A stretch of DNA of 64,000 nt from Mycolicibacterium cosmeticum (GCA_016197365.1 JACPVS010000020.1:1-64000); one strand, 5' to 3'. Shown: positions 16,893 through 25,247, counted from the stretch's first letter. The notes: a model not told the origin generated them from the sequence alone. Program-made: numbers and translations.

Positions 16893-17652
16893 AATGTGTT
16901 GTCGGCCGGGGTATCCGGACACCGTCGACGGTGATGTCGACCTTCTCGTTGTAGAACGCGATCAAGCCGGCGATCGGAGCCACCGCGGGCAGCGGATAGT
17001 CGTATGACCACGCAAGATCGGCGTGTACGGTCCCCTCCGCGAGCACAGACCAGTAGCCGGTCGTGGTGCCCTTGTATGGGCACAGTGACTGCGTCTGGGC
17101 AGCGGTCAGGTGCGCGAAGTCTACATCGGTGCGATCGATGTAATACCTTGTCGGTAAGCCAGTTTCGAAGAGCAGCACCGGGCAGTGGGTGTCGGCGAGG
17201 ACATTCCCGCCGAGCTCCACCACCACGTGCCGGTGCGAACGCAGAGCGTCGACACGGGTGTACGGATTGCGCGGGTGGCCCAGGATTCGCTCGTCCTCTT
17301 CGAACCAGTCCAGACTGTGCCATTCGAACCGCACGTGGCCCGGTACCAGCCCGTCGCCGGGATCGAAGACCCGTGCCGCCGAACGGACCGTGGCGCCGCC
17401 TGCGCTGATCGCGTGAAGCCGGAAAGGTCCGAACTGGCTGCGTTGTGGGTGTTGCTCATCCACCAGATGATCGGCGCGCACATCGTCGAGAGGTATGTAG
17501 TACTGCGGGTAGTACGGCAGTTCCCACACATAGCGGGCGGCAGTCGTGTCGAAGATCAGCTCACCGGCGCAGTAGCCACGGACCCGGCGTGGGGCGGGCT
17601 CGACCCGGCCCCGTCGAGCGGCGTGGTCCGGGAAGTCAGCGGATTCGGACAT
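16885..17652 (-). CDS. DUF427 domain protein (two copies of the domain)
   Basis: A 255-residue protein with two DUF427-type modules. The second carries the characteristic YYIDRTDVDFAHLTAAQTQSLCPYKGTT, VHADLAWSYDYPLPAVAPIAGLIAFYNEKVDI pattern (given here in part). The first is a degenerate copy with YYIPLDDVRADHL and VRFEWHSLDWFEEDE. Such proteins are common in actinobacteria. Their biochemical role is not established to my knowledge. The gene overlaps the convergent hydrolase gene by eight bases. The ATG at 17652 starts 32 bases from the DUF732 gene end. Confidence 0.85.
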   Translation of the reverse strand: MSESADFPDHAARRGRVEPAPRRVRGYCAGELIFDTTAARYVWELPYYPQYYIPLDDVRADHLVDEQHPQRSQFGPFRLHAISAGGATVRSAARVFDPGDGLVPGHVRFEWHSLDWFEEDERILGHPRNPYTRVDALRSHRHVVVELGGNVLADTHCPVLLFETGLPTRYYIDRTDVDFAHLTAAQTQSLCPYKGTTTGYWSVLAEGTVHADLAWSYDYPLPAVAPIAGLIAFYNEKVDITVDGVRIPRPTTHFS

Positions 17653-17684
17653 GGCGCCATTCTCGCAATTTTCGGCGCCGGTGG

Positions 17685-18029
17685 TCAGGTCAGGACTGAC
17701 TTGACCATCTGCGGGCAGCGCGTCTTCACCGTCAGGGCGACGAGCCTGGTCGCCATCACCCGAGGAACGCCACCCATCGTCGCGCCGGTGACCAACCAGG
17801 CCATCGACTTGGCCCCGTCCTTCAACGAGGGACAGATCGACCGGGACACCTGCTTCACCACCGCGGGATTCGCGATCGAGAATCCGGCGGCGCCCAGTGC
17901 GGCGATGATCGCGTCATCGGCTCCGTCGGCGTGCGCCGGTGCGGCGGCGAGCGGGGCGGCGGCGATGGTGATACCGACGGCTGCGGCCAGGACACGACCA
18001 GACAATGACCGGCCTTTCAGGTTCGTCAT
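17685..18029 (-). CDS. Secreted DUF732 protein
   Basis: A 114-residue protein from the ATG at 18029. It has a signal peptide (VLAAAVGITIAAAPLAAAPAHA-D) and a DUF732-like mature part with two Cys (SICPSLK and TRCPQMV), likely a disulfide pair. DUF732 proteins are a mycobacterial family of small exported proteins of unknown function. It lies upstream of the DUF427 gene on the same strand with a 32-base gap, so the two may be one transcript. A second DUF732 gene is at 35035-35376. Confidence 0.82.
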   Translation of the reverse strand: MTNLKGRSLSGRVLAAAVGITIAAAPLAAAPAHADGADDAIIAALGAAGFSIANPAVVKQVSRSICPSLKDGAKSMAWLVTGATMGGVPRVMATRLVALTVKTRCPQMVKSVLT

Positions 18030-18289
18030 CCGTTTACTATCACGCGCATTTGCTGATCTGTCCAGTTCGGGCCGACCGTGCTGCCCGCCGGTGGACGCGT
18101 CGGCCTGTCGAATGGGCAGGAGTACCGTGCTTCTGGGGTTCCTGGCAATGATGCGAGACCAACGAGTCGGCGGGTACACAGGCCTGCGCCACCCGGAAGG
18201 TTGTTTGCGGGCCGGCGGTCGGGCCGATTGCCGACCGTGTCTTGCCCGGGCCGGCGCCGAAATGCCGGGCAGGGCCCTACCGTTGCGTC

Positions 18290-18661
18290 ATGGGATTCGT
18301 AGAAGTCGTCGAGGCGGTCGGCAAGGTGATCGACGGCATCGGGGTGGCGGTGATCGCGGCCGGGGCGCTGCTGGCGGTCGGGGCCACCTTTCGCCGCATG
18401 CGGGACAAAGCCACTGATCCATACCGGTTTTTCCGGGAGCAGCTCGGACGGTCGATTCTGCTGGGCCTGGAATTCCTGGTGGCGGCAGACATCATTCGCA
18501 CCGTCGCCATCACCCCCACGTGGCAGAGCGTGGTGGTGCTGGCCGGAATCGTAGTCATCCGGACGTTCCTGAGTTTCTCGTTGGAGGTCGAGATCACCGG
18601 TCGCTGGCCGTGGCAACAACGGGTGCCCGCCGAGAAGGTAAATGCGGTGACCGCCGAGTAG
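18290..18661 (+). CDS. DUF1622 membrane protein
   Basis: A 123-residue protein from the ATG at 18290. Three hydrophobic segments are visible (VIDGIGVAVIAAGALLAVGA; LLGLEFLVAADIIRTV; SVVVLAGIVVIRTFLSFSLEVEI). The motif FFREQLGRSILLGLEFLVAADIIRT is characteristic of DUF1622. These are small inner-membrane proteins of unknown role, widespread in bacteria. The frame extends upstream to 18242, but the extension (PGPAPKCRAG) is not conserved in style. The next gene follows in the same direction after about 65-107 bases. Confidence 0.85.
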   Translation: MGFVEVVEAVGKVIDGIGVAVIAAGALLAVGATFRRMRDKATDPYRFFREQLGRSILLGLEFLVAADIIRTVAITPTWQSVVVLAGIVVIRTFLSFSLEVEITGRWPWQQRVPAEKVNAVTAE

Positions 18662-18726
18662 CCATTTCGTGTCCACCGTTCGGACGACACGCCGAATGGG
18701 ATTGCGCGTGGCGAAATGGCTGATGC

Positions 18727-20313
18727 GTGAGAATATTTCCTGGCACAGGTGGGGGCCAGAGAGATTGGGTGCGCGTGCGCCGTACGACGAATTATCCAGC
18801 CCGTAAATTTTCTCGTGCCACCACTTCTCTCGCCATTTCTGTATTGACGCTGGCGCTGCTCTTCGTGGTACCGACGTCCCAACGTCACCGACCCGTCGAG
18901 GACGGCCGGGTCGCCGCGTCTGCGGCGGCGTCGTCCATTGTGGGATTCGCCGATTCCCAGGTGTTCTTCTATAACGAGGACCAAGTCGCGCAGACCGTTC
19001 AGCGGTGGGTCGCAGACAATATCCGGACGGTTCGAATCGGCATTCCGTGGGCCAATGTGGAAACGACCAAGGGGAATCTCGACTGGACGCGGGCAGACCG
19101 CTTGGTCACGGCGGCGGCAGCGGCGAACATATCGATCATCTGCGCCATCACCTCCAGTCCGATGTGGGCGGCGATGCCCGGTACGCTGCCGCCCAACGGC
19201 AGGCCGGCGTCACCGGAGGCGTACGGAAATTTCACCGCGCGGGTGGCGGAGCGTTACAAAGGCAGGATCGCGGCGTTCGAGATCTGGAACGAACCCAACG
19301 GAATCTTCGGGTATCGGCCGGAGCCGGATCCCAGCGGATATACCGAACTCCTGAAAGCGGCGTATCCGAAGATAAAGGCCGTCGATCCGACGGTCACAAT
19401 CCTCGGCGGCGTGCTCGGATCGGGTAAATCGTGGGGCACCTGGACCATCAATCCGGTGACATTTCTGGCGAAGATGTACGCCGCGGGAGCCGGCCCATTC
19501 TTCGACGCATTGTCCTACCACCCGTATAGCTACAGCATGAAGTTCTCGGAGGGGATGTACCAGGCCGATTCGCCTGTTGATCAGTTGGTGCGGTTACGTC
19601 AGATCATGCTGGCCAACAATGAGGGCGCGAAGGCTGTCTGGGTGACCGAATTCGGCGCACCGACCAACCGCGTCTCGGAGACGGCGCAAGCGGCCTTGAT
19701 ATCCGACATGATCAGCAGCTGGCGGGAGCTACCCTACGGCGGCCCGTTGATGCTCTATACGACGCGCGATCTCAACAGCGCGAGCATGTCCGACGAGGAC
19801 CGCTTCGGGGTGTACCAGTCCAACTGGACCGCGAAGCAGGCGCAACAGGTCGTTGCGTCCCCGCCCGGGACGAGTGCGGTGTACCAGCGATTCGCGACCA
19901 TCATCGAGCCGACGCTGGGGGACGTGCTCAGTCCGGTGTTCGCCGCCACGTCGAAAGTGTGGGCGCAGCTGCGGACGGCCGCCATGCTGTGGGAACTGAC
20001 GCCCGGCCAGTTCGTCTGGTCGCCGTCGCCCGTCGGGGATCTGGCCCGCTCGCGCAAAGTTGTCCCCTTGACGGCATTCGCGAACGGCTTTCAGGACTTC
20101 ACCGGCAGCACCCCCGTCCGGGTGTGGTACTCGCCCGAGACAGGGGCGCATTGGGGCAGCAAGGAATTCGCCAAGGCGTGGGTGCCCCAACTGGGGCTGG
20201 CGACGTCGGACGAGGCGTGGGTGGGCGGTGGAACCAAGGTCTCGTTCCAATTCGGAGCGATCACCTGGACGCTCTTTGGCGGAACCAAGGTCTGGCTCAA
20301 TCAGCAACGTTGA
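18727..20313 (+). CDS. Secreted clan-A glycoside hydrolase (GH39-like) with LGFP-like wall-binding tail
   Basis: Up to 528 residues with GTG starts at 18727, 18769 or 18775; 18769 has AGAGAG just upstream. A signal or anchor segment (LAISVLTLALLFVVPT) precedes a TIM-barrel glycosidase. Using the 18727 start, the acid/base is IWNEPN (Glu189), the nucleophile is WVTEFG (Glu308), and SYHPYSYSMKF lies between. The barrel shares many blocks with the protein at 3171-5186 (WNEPN, TFLxKMYAAGA, YTTRDL). The C-terminal 100 residues (VRVWYSPETGAHWG, LGLATSDEAW, FQFGAITWT) look like degenerate LGFP repeats, which bind the mycobacterial cell wall. So this enzyme is probably wall-bound and acts on an envelope or extracellular polysaccharide. 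Confidence 0.85.
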   Translation: MRIFPGTGGGQRDWVRVRRTTNYPARKFSRATTSLAISVLTLALLFVVPTSQRHRPVEDGRVAASAAASSIVGFADSQVFFYNEDQVAQTVQRWVADNIRTVRIGIPWANVETTKGNLDWTRADRLVTAAAAANISIICAITSSPMWAAMPGTLPPNGRPASPEAYGNFTARVAERYKGRIAAFEIWNEPNGIFGYRPEPDPSGYTELLKAAYPKIKAVDPTVTILGGVLGSGKSWGTWTINPVTFLAKMYAAGAGPFFDALSYHPYSYSMKFSEGMYQADSPVDQLVRLRQIMLANNEGAKAVWVTEFGAPTNRVSETAQAALISDMISSWRELPYGGPLMLYTTRDLNSASMSDEDRFGVYQSNWTAKQAQQVVASPPGTSAVYQRFATIIEPTLGDVLSPVFAATSKVWAQLRTAAMLWELTPGQFVWSPSPVGDLARSRKVVPLTAFANGFQDFTGSTPVRVWYSPETGAHWGSKEFAKAWVPQLGLATSDEAWVGGGTKVSFQFGAITWTLFGGTKVWLNQQR

Positions 20314-20851
20314 GTGACGGACGGCCGGCGTAGCTTCCTCCGCCGGCCGGCGCCGGGACACGTGGCGCGTCCCAACGTCGATCCCTAATGGGTACGGCGT
20401 TATGCGCGGGCCTGCCGCACCGCCCAAATTCGTTTGCCAACTCCCCGCTCTAGCAAACACGTGTGCGCCAACGTGTCCGTGCTCATTCCATGCAATCGGA
20501 ATGCGGTGCCAGTTCGGTGCCGGGCGGGTGAAAAATGCAGCTTCCCGTCGCTCAGCTGGCACTTATGGTGTTTGCCGACTTGGGCTCGGCTGCTGGGGTG
20601 CCGGTTTCAGATATGGCTTTTGCGTGCACTTTTAGCGAATTTTGGCTCGCCGGAGCGCGTGCGGCGACGTCCCGAGGGTGGTTTGCTTGTGGCGTCATTG
20701 GGTACTTCACCACCACGGCACAGGGCAAAACAATTTACGAAGGGGTTAATACATTATTCTGCTGCAAGACGGTGGCTTCTATGGCTCCGCCAGCAACCCC
20801 TGTGTTAACTTTTTAAGGCCAACAAAGGCGTTTGCTATAGGGAGGACGATC
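20314..20851. other. Long intergenic region with lower GC
   Basis: Apart from the hairpin at its left end, 538 bases hold no gene I can support. Short open frames (20402-20635, 20434-20808, 20535-20816) have unmycobacterial composition, no family resemblance and no good ribosome binding site. The last 150 bases are A/T-rich for this genome, for example TTAATACATTATTC near 20744, and probably carry the promoter and 5' leader of the 11-mer repeat gene. A small RNA cannot be excluded. Confidence 0.5.
20322..20349 (+). terminator. Hairpin after the second glycosidase
   Basis: The arms CGGCCGGCG and CGCCGGCCG are separated by 10 bases, nine bases after the stop codon. No clear T-run follows, as is usual for mycobacterial terminators. 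Confidence 0.5.
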
Positions 20852-21313
20852 ATGGATCGACGTCAGGGGATGTTGCAACGAATTGCCGCTGCGGCAATCG
20901 TGAGCACGGGCGGGCTCGCGGTCGCGATGGGCGTTGCCACCGCATCGGCGGGAGTGGCCGCGGCCGACTCGCAGCAGAATGTGATCACACAGCTCGGAAA
21001 CAATCTCGGAAAGCTCGGTAGCCACCTGGGACAGGCCGGTGCCAATGTGGGCGACCAGCTTGGCAAGGCGGGCAGCAATTTGCAGGTGCAGGTAGGTAAG
21101 GCCGGTACCAATCTGCAGGTGCGCGGTGGCACTGCTGCAAGCAATGTGGGCAGTCAGCTCGGTACGGCCGGCACGAATGTCCAGAACCGTCTCGGTGCGG
21201 CCGGCACGAACCTGCAGAACCAGGTGGGTAAGGGCGGCACCAACCTGCAGAAGCAGGTCGGCAAGGGCGTCACCAACATCGTCAACAGGATCGGCAAGGC
21301 TTTCGGGGGCTGA
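20852..21313 (+). CDS. Secreted 11-residue-repeat (amphipathic helix) protein
   Basis: A 153-residue protein. A signal peptide (IVSTGGLAVAMGVATASAGVAAA-D) is followed by about eight consecutive 11-residue units, for example LGKAGSNLQVQ, VGKAGTNLQVR, LGTAGTNVQNR, LGAAGTNLQNQ, VGKGGTNLQKQ. The consensus is (L/V)G-K/T-AG-T/S-N-(L/V)-Q-x-Q/R. Undecad periodicity (11 residues in three helical turns) is known from lipid-binding amphipathic helices such as alpha-synuclein, apolipoproteins and LEA proteins. No named family is recognised. The ribosome binding site is a GGGAGGA before the ATG. A long terminator hairpin follows. A role at the lipid-rich envelope is inference. Confidence 0.85.
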   Translation: MDRRQGMLQRIAAAAIVSTGGLAVAMGVATASAGVAAADSQQNVITQLGNNLGKLGSHLGQAGANVGDQLGKAGSNLQVQVGKAGTNLQVRGGTAASNVGSQLGTAGTNVQNRLGAAGTNLQNQVGKGGTNLQKQVGKGVTNIVNRIGKAFGG

Positions 21314-21331
21314 GCCTGCCAATCTGGATCG

Positions 21332-21376
21332 AGCGTCTACCGGCCCGTTCGCACTGCGAACGGGCCGGTAGACGCT
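21332..21376. terminator. Strong bidirectional terminator (22-bp perfect arms)
   Basis: Perfect 22-base arms flank a single central base (21354). The arms begin AGCGTCTACC and end GGTAGACGCT, and TTTCT follows. The hairpin lies between the convergent 11-mer repeat gene and the small secreted protein gene and can serve both. Confidence 0.9.
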
Positions 21377-21397
21377 TTCTGCCCAGATGATTAGCGG

Positions 21398-21727
21398 TCA
21401 GCGCGAGCAATCCAGCGATACCGCCACGGTGCGCCTGACAACGACCGGGATGAAGTCGCGGTTCTCGCGGCCCCCGACGCGGACCAGTTCGGTCCGCTCC
21501 TGCGGATTACGGACGTTGGTCACGACACACTGATCCAGCGGTGCCGAACCCACGCGATCGATCTTCACGTCGAACCCCTGCGCCCGCAGCAGGCCGATGG
21601 TGGCGACCGCCGATTCACCGGCTGCGGAGGCGTCGGGAGCGGCCAGGACGCCGATGGCCATCGCGGCCTCCACGGGGACGACCACTGCGGCAGCGGCCGA
21701 AGCCATGGATTTGAAGATGTATTTCAT
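21398..21727 (-). CDS. Small two-cysteine secreted protein, paralogue A
   Basis: A 109-residue protein with a signal peptide (ASAAAAVVVPVEAAMAIGV..ASA). The mature part carries the family signature found four times in this window: TIGLLRAQGFDVKIDRVGSA (truncated here), PLDQCVVTNVRNPQ, and a C-terminal VVVRRTVAVSLDCSR. The two Cys are in every copy and probably form a disulfide. I do not recognise a named family. It is encoded on its own, convergent to the 11-mer repeat gene. The start at 21727 is set by the signal peptide; the upstream frame is not conserved. Confidence 0.8.
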   Translation of the reverse strand: MKYIFKSMASAAAAVVVPVEAAMAIGVLAAPDASAAGESAVATIGLLRAQGFDVKIDRVGSAPLDQCVVTNVRNPQERTELVRVGGRENRDFIPVVVRRTVAVSLDCSR

Positions 21728-21866
21728 GGTGAGACTCCTTGTGCGGGTGAGCCTGTAGGCGATCCCCGGTAGGTTGGCTGACATACATCCTGTCGCCACG
21801 GGGGTCGGTGGTGCTTGGAGGTTGTGTGGAGATCACCTGGAGATCGCAGGTAGACGACGACGTGAG

Positions 21867-22739
21867 ATGGGGGCGAACGCGGTGCCGTCGACGCGACCCT
21901 GGACCGGTGATCCGGTCTGGCTGGCCGAGGTGCTCAGAGCCGAAGGTGTCGACGTCGTCGAGTATCCGGGCTGGCGGGACCGCGGCCACGGCGATTTCAA
22001 GGACATCCGCGGTGTCATGGTGCACCACACCGGATCGGATACCGCGACGGCGGCATCGATCGCCGCCGGCCGCCCCGATCTCTCTGGGCCCTTGTCGCAG
22101 TTGCACATTGCGCAGGACGGCACAGTGACGGTGGTGGCGCTCGGGGTTGCCTGGCACGCGGGGGCAGGCATGTACCCGTGGGTGCCCGCGAACATGGGCA
22201 ACTGGCACCTGATCGGCATCGAATGTGCCAACTCCGGTACCGGCCCCCTCGCCCCGCATCGCCGGAACTGGCCCGACGCACAGTATTTCGCGCTGGTTGG
22301 GTGTTGTGCCGCGATCAACCGCCGACTGGCCCAGACGTCCGCCCGAACCATCGGCCACAAGGAGTACGCGGGGTACGCGCAGGGGAAGTGGGACCCCGGC
22401 GCGATCGATATGACCGAGCTGCGCGCCGACATCGCCGCGCGCATCGGTGTGCTGGTTGCCCCCGCGCCGACGCCGCGCCCACCGGTACCGGTGGGCGAAT
22501 ACATCGGGATCCTGTTGTTCACCGGATCGACAGGTCCACAGGTGGCCGAACTACAACGCCGGTTGAGATCTGCTTACGCGGCCTATGCCGGCGAGCTGGC
22601 GGTGGACGGGGTATTCGGACCGGAAACGGAAGCCGCGGTGCGCGAGTTCCAGTCCCGTACACCCGGATTGGTGGTGGACGGGATCGTCGGCCCCGCCACC
22701 GCAGCGGCGCTGCACCTCACGGTCCTACCGGCAGGCTAG
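21867..22739 (+). CDS. N-acetylmuramoyl-L-alanine amidase (Ami_2) with peptidoglycan-binding domain
   Basis: A 290-residue protein from the ATG at 21867; a TTG at 21774 would add 31 residues. Residues about 10-195 form an amidase_2 domain with zinc-ligand motifs MVHHTGSD and GHKEYAGYAQGKWDPG, and IGIECANSG. Residues about 225-288 form a PG_binding_1 domain (PQVAELQRRL..DGVFGPETEAAVREFQ). It resembles M. tuberculosis Rv3594 and mycobacteriophage LysA amidase modules. It should cleave the lactyl-peptide bond of peptidoglycan. No signal peptide is visible, so export is unexplained. No other phage genes are nearby, so a chromosomal enzyme is more likely than a prophage remnant. Confidence 0.88.
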   Translation: MGANAVPSTRPWTGDPVWLAEVLRAEGVDVVEYPGWRDRGHGDFKDIRGVMVHHTGSDTATAASIAAGRPDLSGPLSQLHIAQDGTVTVVALGVAWHAGAGMYPWVPANMGNWHLIGIECANSGTGPLAPHRRNWPDAQYFALVGCCAAINRRLAQTSARTIGHKEYAGYAQGKWDPGAIDMTELRADIAARIGVLVAPAPTPRPPVPVGEYIGILLFTGSTGPQVAELQRRLRSAYAAYAGELAVDGVFGPETEAAVREFQSRTPGLVVDGIVGPATAAALHLTVLPAG

Positions 22740-23443
22740 CCCTGCTCGATGAGGTTTCCCTCGCCGGACTGGTTGATGGCGGGTGCACCGGAGTGGAACG
22801 CCACATGATTGTTGAAACCCGCGGCGGTGATGGCGTCGGCGCTGTCGACGGTGACGTTGTTCTCGAAGCCGGAAACCGTCAGGCTGGTGCAATGCCCGGT
22901 GATGGTGATCCGATTGTTGGCGCCACTGACCACCATCACATTCTCGTTGCAGGCGATCGTCTTGATGGACCCGATACCGGAGACGCTCACCGTGCTACCG
23001 GGTTGCGGCACAGGCGGTGACGGCGCCGCGGTGGGAGCCTCGATCACCGTGGACCGCCGGCTCGGCGGTGCATCGGTGATCAGGCCCCCGCCACCGGAGA
23101 TCCCCGGAGCGTTCCCGATCACCGACCTGCTCTGAAACATGGTCCAGGCCACCACGCCGCCTGCCACCGCGAGAAAGACGATGGCGATGGGCACGAACAA
23201 CATCCAGGGGCGAAACCCGGAACGTTTTGGCGCAGTAGGAAATCCGGTTGAATACCCGCCGGGATACGGGTTGGCGGCGTACGGCCACTGCTGCGTCGGC
23301 GGCGTTGGCGGGGGCGGTAGCGGGGGCGGATAGCCGTACGCGTCGTAGCGGTTGTCATTGCCCAGTTCGGAGGCCCTGGCCATATCGCTGAGCGGCTGCT
23401 CGAGCGCTCTGATCCGGGCCTCGGGATCATCCTGCGGGGTCAT
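22736..23443 (-). CDS. DUF3060 membrane-anchored protein
   Basis: A 235-residue protein with a cytoplasmic Pro/Tyr-rich N-terminus (YGYPPPLPPPPTPP), one membrane helix at about residue 80-102 (WMLFVPIAIVFLAVAGGVVAW), a Ser/Pro linker, and an extracytoplasmic DUF3060 domain. That domain has a beta-helix-like pattern: VMVVSGANNRITITGHC, LTVSGFENNVTVD, ITAAGFNNHVAFHSG. Two Cys (IACNENV, TGHCTSL) may pair. The stop overlaps the convergent amidase stop by four bases. It is probably a wall-facing structural or binding protein. The role is unknown. Confidence 0.8.
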   Translation of the reverse strand: MTPQDDPEARIRALEQPLSDMARASELGNDNRYDAYGYPPPLPPPPTPPTQQWPYAANPYPGGYSTGFPTAPKRSGFRPWMLFVPIAIVFLAVAGGVVAWTMFQSRSVIGNAPGISGGGGLITDAPPSRRSTVIEAPTAAPSPPVPQPGSTVSVSGIGSIKTIACNENVMVVSGANNRITITGHCTSLTVSGFENNVTVDSADAITAAGFNNHVAFHSGAPAINQSGEGNLIEQG

Positions 23444-23490
23444 GTGCAGATGGTCCCATACAGCGTGCCTCTGCCTCGATTCCCCGGCCC

Positions 23491-23781
23491 CTATCGAGAA
23501 CAGTCCAGTGACACGGTGATCGTGCGCCGCACCACCACCGGGATGAAGACATCGCGGTCGCCGTGCCGGTCCACTCGGATGAGCCTGGTCTGTTCTTGCG
23601 GGTTACGGACACTGGTGACTTCGCACCGATCCAGCGGGGCGCTCCCGACACGGTCGACGTTGACGTGAAAGCCCTGCGCTTCCAGTTGGCCGATGGTGGT
23701 CAGCGCGGACTCGGCATGGGCAGGCGCGGCGGTGGCCAGGGCCATCGCTGCGGCGAGTGAGGCCAGGAAGATCGGACGCAT
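23491..23781 (-). CDS. Small two-cysteine secreted protein, paralogue B
   Basis: A 96-residue protein with signal peptide (LASLAAAMALATAAPAHA-E) and the family signature TIGQLEAQGFHVNVDRVG, SAPLDRCEVTSVRNPQ, and a C-terminal VVVRRTITVSLDCSR. It is the closest relative of paralogue A at 21398-21727. The spacing between the two Cys is similar in all copies. It lies 47 bases from the DUF3060 gene on the same strand and could be co-transcribed with it. A terminator hairpin at 23828-23856 separates it from dctA. Confidence 0.82.
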   Translation of the reverse strand: MRPIFLASLAAAMALATAAPAHAESALTTIGQLEAQGFHVNVDRVGSAPLDRCEVTSVRNPQEQTRLIRVDRHGDRDVFIPVVVRRTITVSLDCSR

Positions 23782-23827
23782 ACCGAGAACACGGTCTGGA
23801 CGTGGAATCGGTTCAACAACAACGAAA

Positions 23828-23856
23828 AACCCGGCCGGAGCAGCTCCGGCCGGGTT
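23828..23856 (-). terminator. Terminator hairpin downstream of dctA
   Basis: The arms AACCCGGCCGGAG and CTCCGGCCGGGTT have a three-base loop. On the minus strand the stem is followed by TTTTTCG, giving a good intrinsic terminator for dctA. Confidence 0.85.
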
Positions 23857-23868
23857 CTCGTGCACGCC

Positions 23869-25227
23869 CTACGCCGGTACCGGGACACGCTCCGATGCCG
23901 GCTCTGCGACGCGCTCGCCGTCGACCATGCTCAGCTCGTCGAACGGGGCGTCGCCACGCAACACGGTGTCCACCCGGTCCCGGTCGATGGTCTTGGTCCA
24001 CGAGCCGACCAGGACGGTGGCGACGGCGTTCCCCGAGAAGTTGGTGACCGCGCGGGCCTCCGACATGAACCGGTCGATGCCGACGATCAGGCCGACACCG
24101 TCGAGCAGGTCGGGTCGGTGGCTCTGCAGACCACCGGCCAGGGTGGCCATCCCGGCGCCACTGACCCCGGCGGCGCCCTTGGACGCGACGATCATGAACA
24201 GCAGGAGCGACAGCTGCTCCCCGAGGGCCAGCGGATGACCCATCGCGTCGGCGATGAACAGCGACGCCATGGTCAGGTAGATCGCGGTGCCGTCCAGGTT
24301 GAACGAGTACCCGGTAGGCACCACCACGCCGACGGTGCTGCGGTCCACGCCGAGGTGCTCCATCTTGGCGATCAGACGCGGCAGTGCCGACTCCGAGGAC
24401 GAGGTGGAGAAGATCAGCAGATACTCGCGGGCCAGGTAGCGCACCAGTTTGAAGATCGACACGCCCGACACTGCACGCAGCAGCACGCCCAGCACGCCGA
24501 ACACGAACACGATGCAGGTGAGGTAGAAGCCGAGCATCAGCGCGAGCAGTTGGGTGACCGCGCTCCAGCCGGTCTGGCCGACGACATTGGCGATGGCGCC
24601 GAACGCGCCGATCGGGGCCAGCCACAGGATCATGGTCAACACCTTGAATACGAGTTTCTGCAGATGTTCGATACCACGCAGGATGGGTTCGCCCGCGGTC
24701 CCCATGGCCTGCAGGGCGAATCCGACGAGCAGCGCAACGAACAACGCCTGCAACACATTTCCCTCGGTGAGGGAGGAGAGCAGTGTGGTCGGGATGATGT
24801 GGGTGACGAAGTCCATCAACCCGCCGGCCTCATGGGCCTTCTCGGCCAGCGCGGCGCCCTGGCCCGCCGACTTCTCCGACAGGTGCATCCCGGAGCCCGG
24901 CTTGAGCAGATTGCCCACGACCAGCCCGATGCCGAGCGCGACGGTCGACATCACCAGGAAGTAGACGAAGGCCAGGCCGCCGACCCGCCCCACGGTGGCC
25001 GCTTTCCGGACCGAGCCGATACCCAGCACGATGGTGCAGAAGATGACCGGGGCGATCATCATCTTGATCAGGCTGACGAACATGGTGCCGAGGACGCCGA
25101 CGTCCTTGCCGATGGCCGGGGCGAGCAAGCCGACAGCGACGCCGAGCACGACGGCGGCGATGACGGCGATATAGAGCCAGTGGGTGCGGTCCCGCTTCTT
25201 GGGGGGCGTGTCCGTGGAGGAGGTCAT
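23869..25227 (-). CDS. dctA: C4-dicarboxylate/proton (cation) symporter
   Basis: A 452-residue member of the dicarboxylate/amino acid:cation symporter (DAACS) family with eight or more hydrophobic segments. Diagnostic motifs are the serine-rich FSTSSSESALP loop, VVPTGYSFNLDGTAIYLTMA, and VIASKGAAGVSGAG-like MIVASKGAAGVSG near the substrate site, then GIDRFMSEARAVTNFSGN. These match DctA rather than glutamate transporters. It would import succinate, fumarate or malate. A CitA/DcuS-type sensor kinase and its regulator are encoded divergently with 69 bases between, which supports dicarboxylate-responsive control. The ATG at 25227 is chosen because GGAGG-like bases precede it and the protein then begins with a short cytoplasmic tail. 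Confidence 0.93.
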   Translation of the reverse strand: MTSSTDTPPKKRDRTHWLYIAVIAAVVLGVAVGLLAPAIGKDVGVLGTMFVSLIKMMIAPVIFCTIVLGIGSVRKAATVGRVGGLAFVYFLVMSTVALGIGLVVGNLLKPGSGMHLSEKSAGQGAALAEKAHEAGGLMDFVTHIIPTTLLSSLTEGNVLQALFVALLVGFALQAMGTAGEPILRGIEHLQKLVFKVLTMILWLAPIGAFGAIANVVGQTGWSAVTQLLALMLGFYLTCIVFVFGVLGVLLRAVSGVSIFKLVRYLAREYLLIFSTSSSESALPRLIAKMEHLGVDRSTVGVVVPTGYSFNLDGTAIYLTMASLFIADAMGHPLALGEQLSLLLFMIVASKGAAGVSGAGMATLAGGLQSHRPDLLDGVGLIVGIDRFMSEARAVTNFSGNAVATVLVGSWTKTIDRDRVDTVLRGDAPFDELSMVDGERVAEPASERVPVPA

Positions 25228-25247
25228 GTAAGGATGGTGCGCGAAGA

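Noticed and set aside
20402..20816. Short plus-strand frames in the long intergenic gap
   Set aside because: They overlap each other in different frames, lack ribosome binding sites and family resemblance; composition is not that of coding DNA here.
21867..22739. Prophage remnant suggested by the LysA-like amidase
   Set aside because: No integrase, holin, capsid or tail genes and no attachment-site duplication were seen; chromosomal relatives such as Rv3594 exist.
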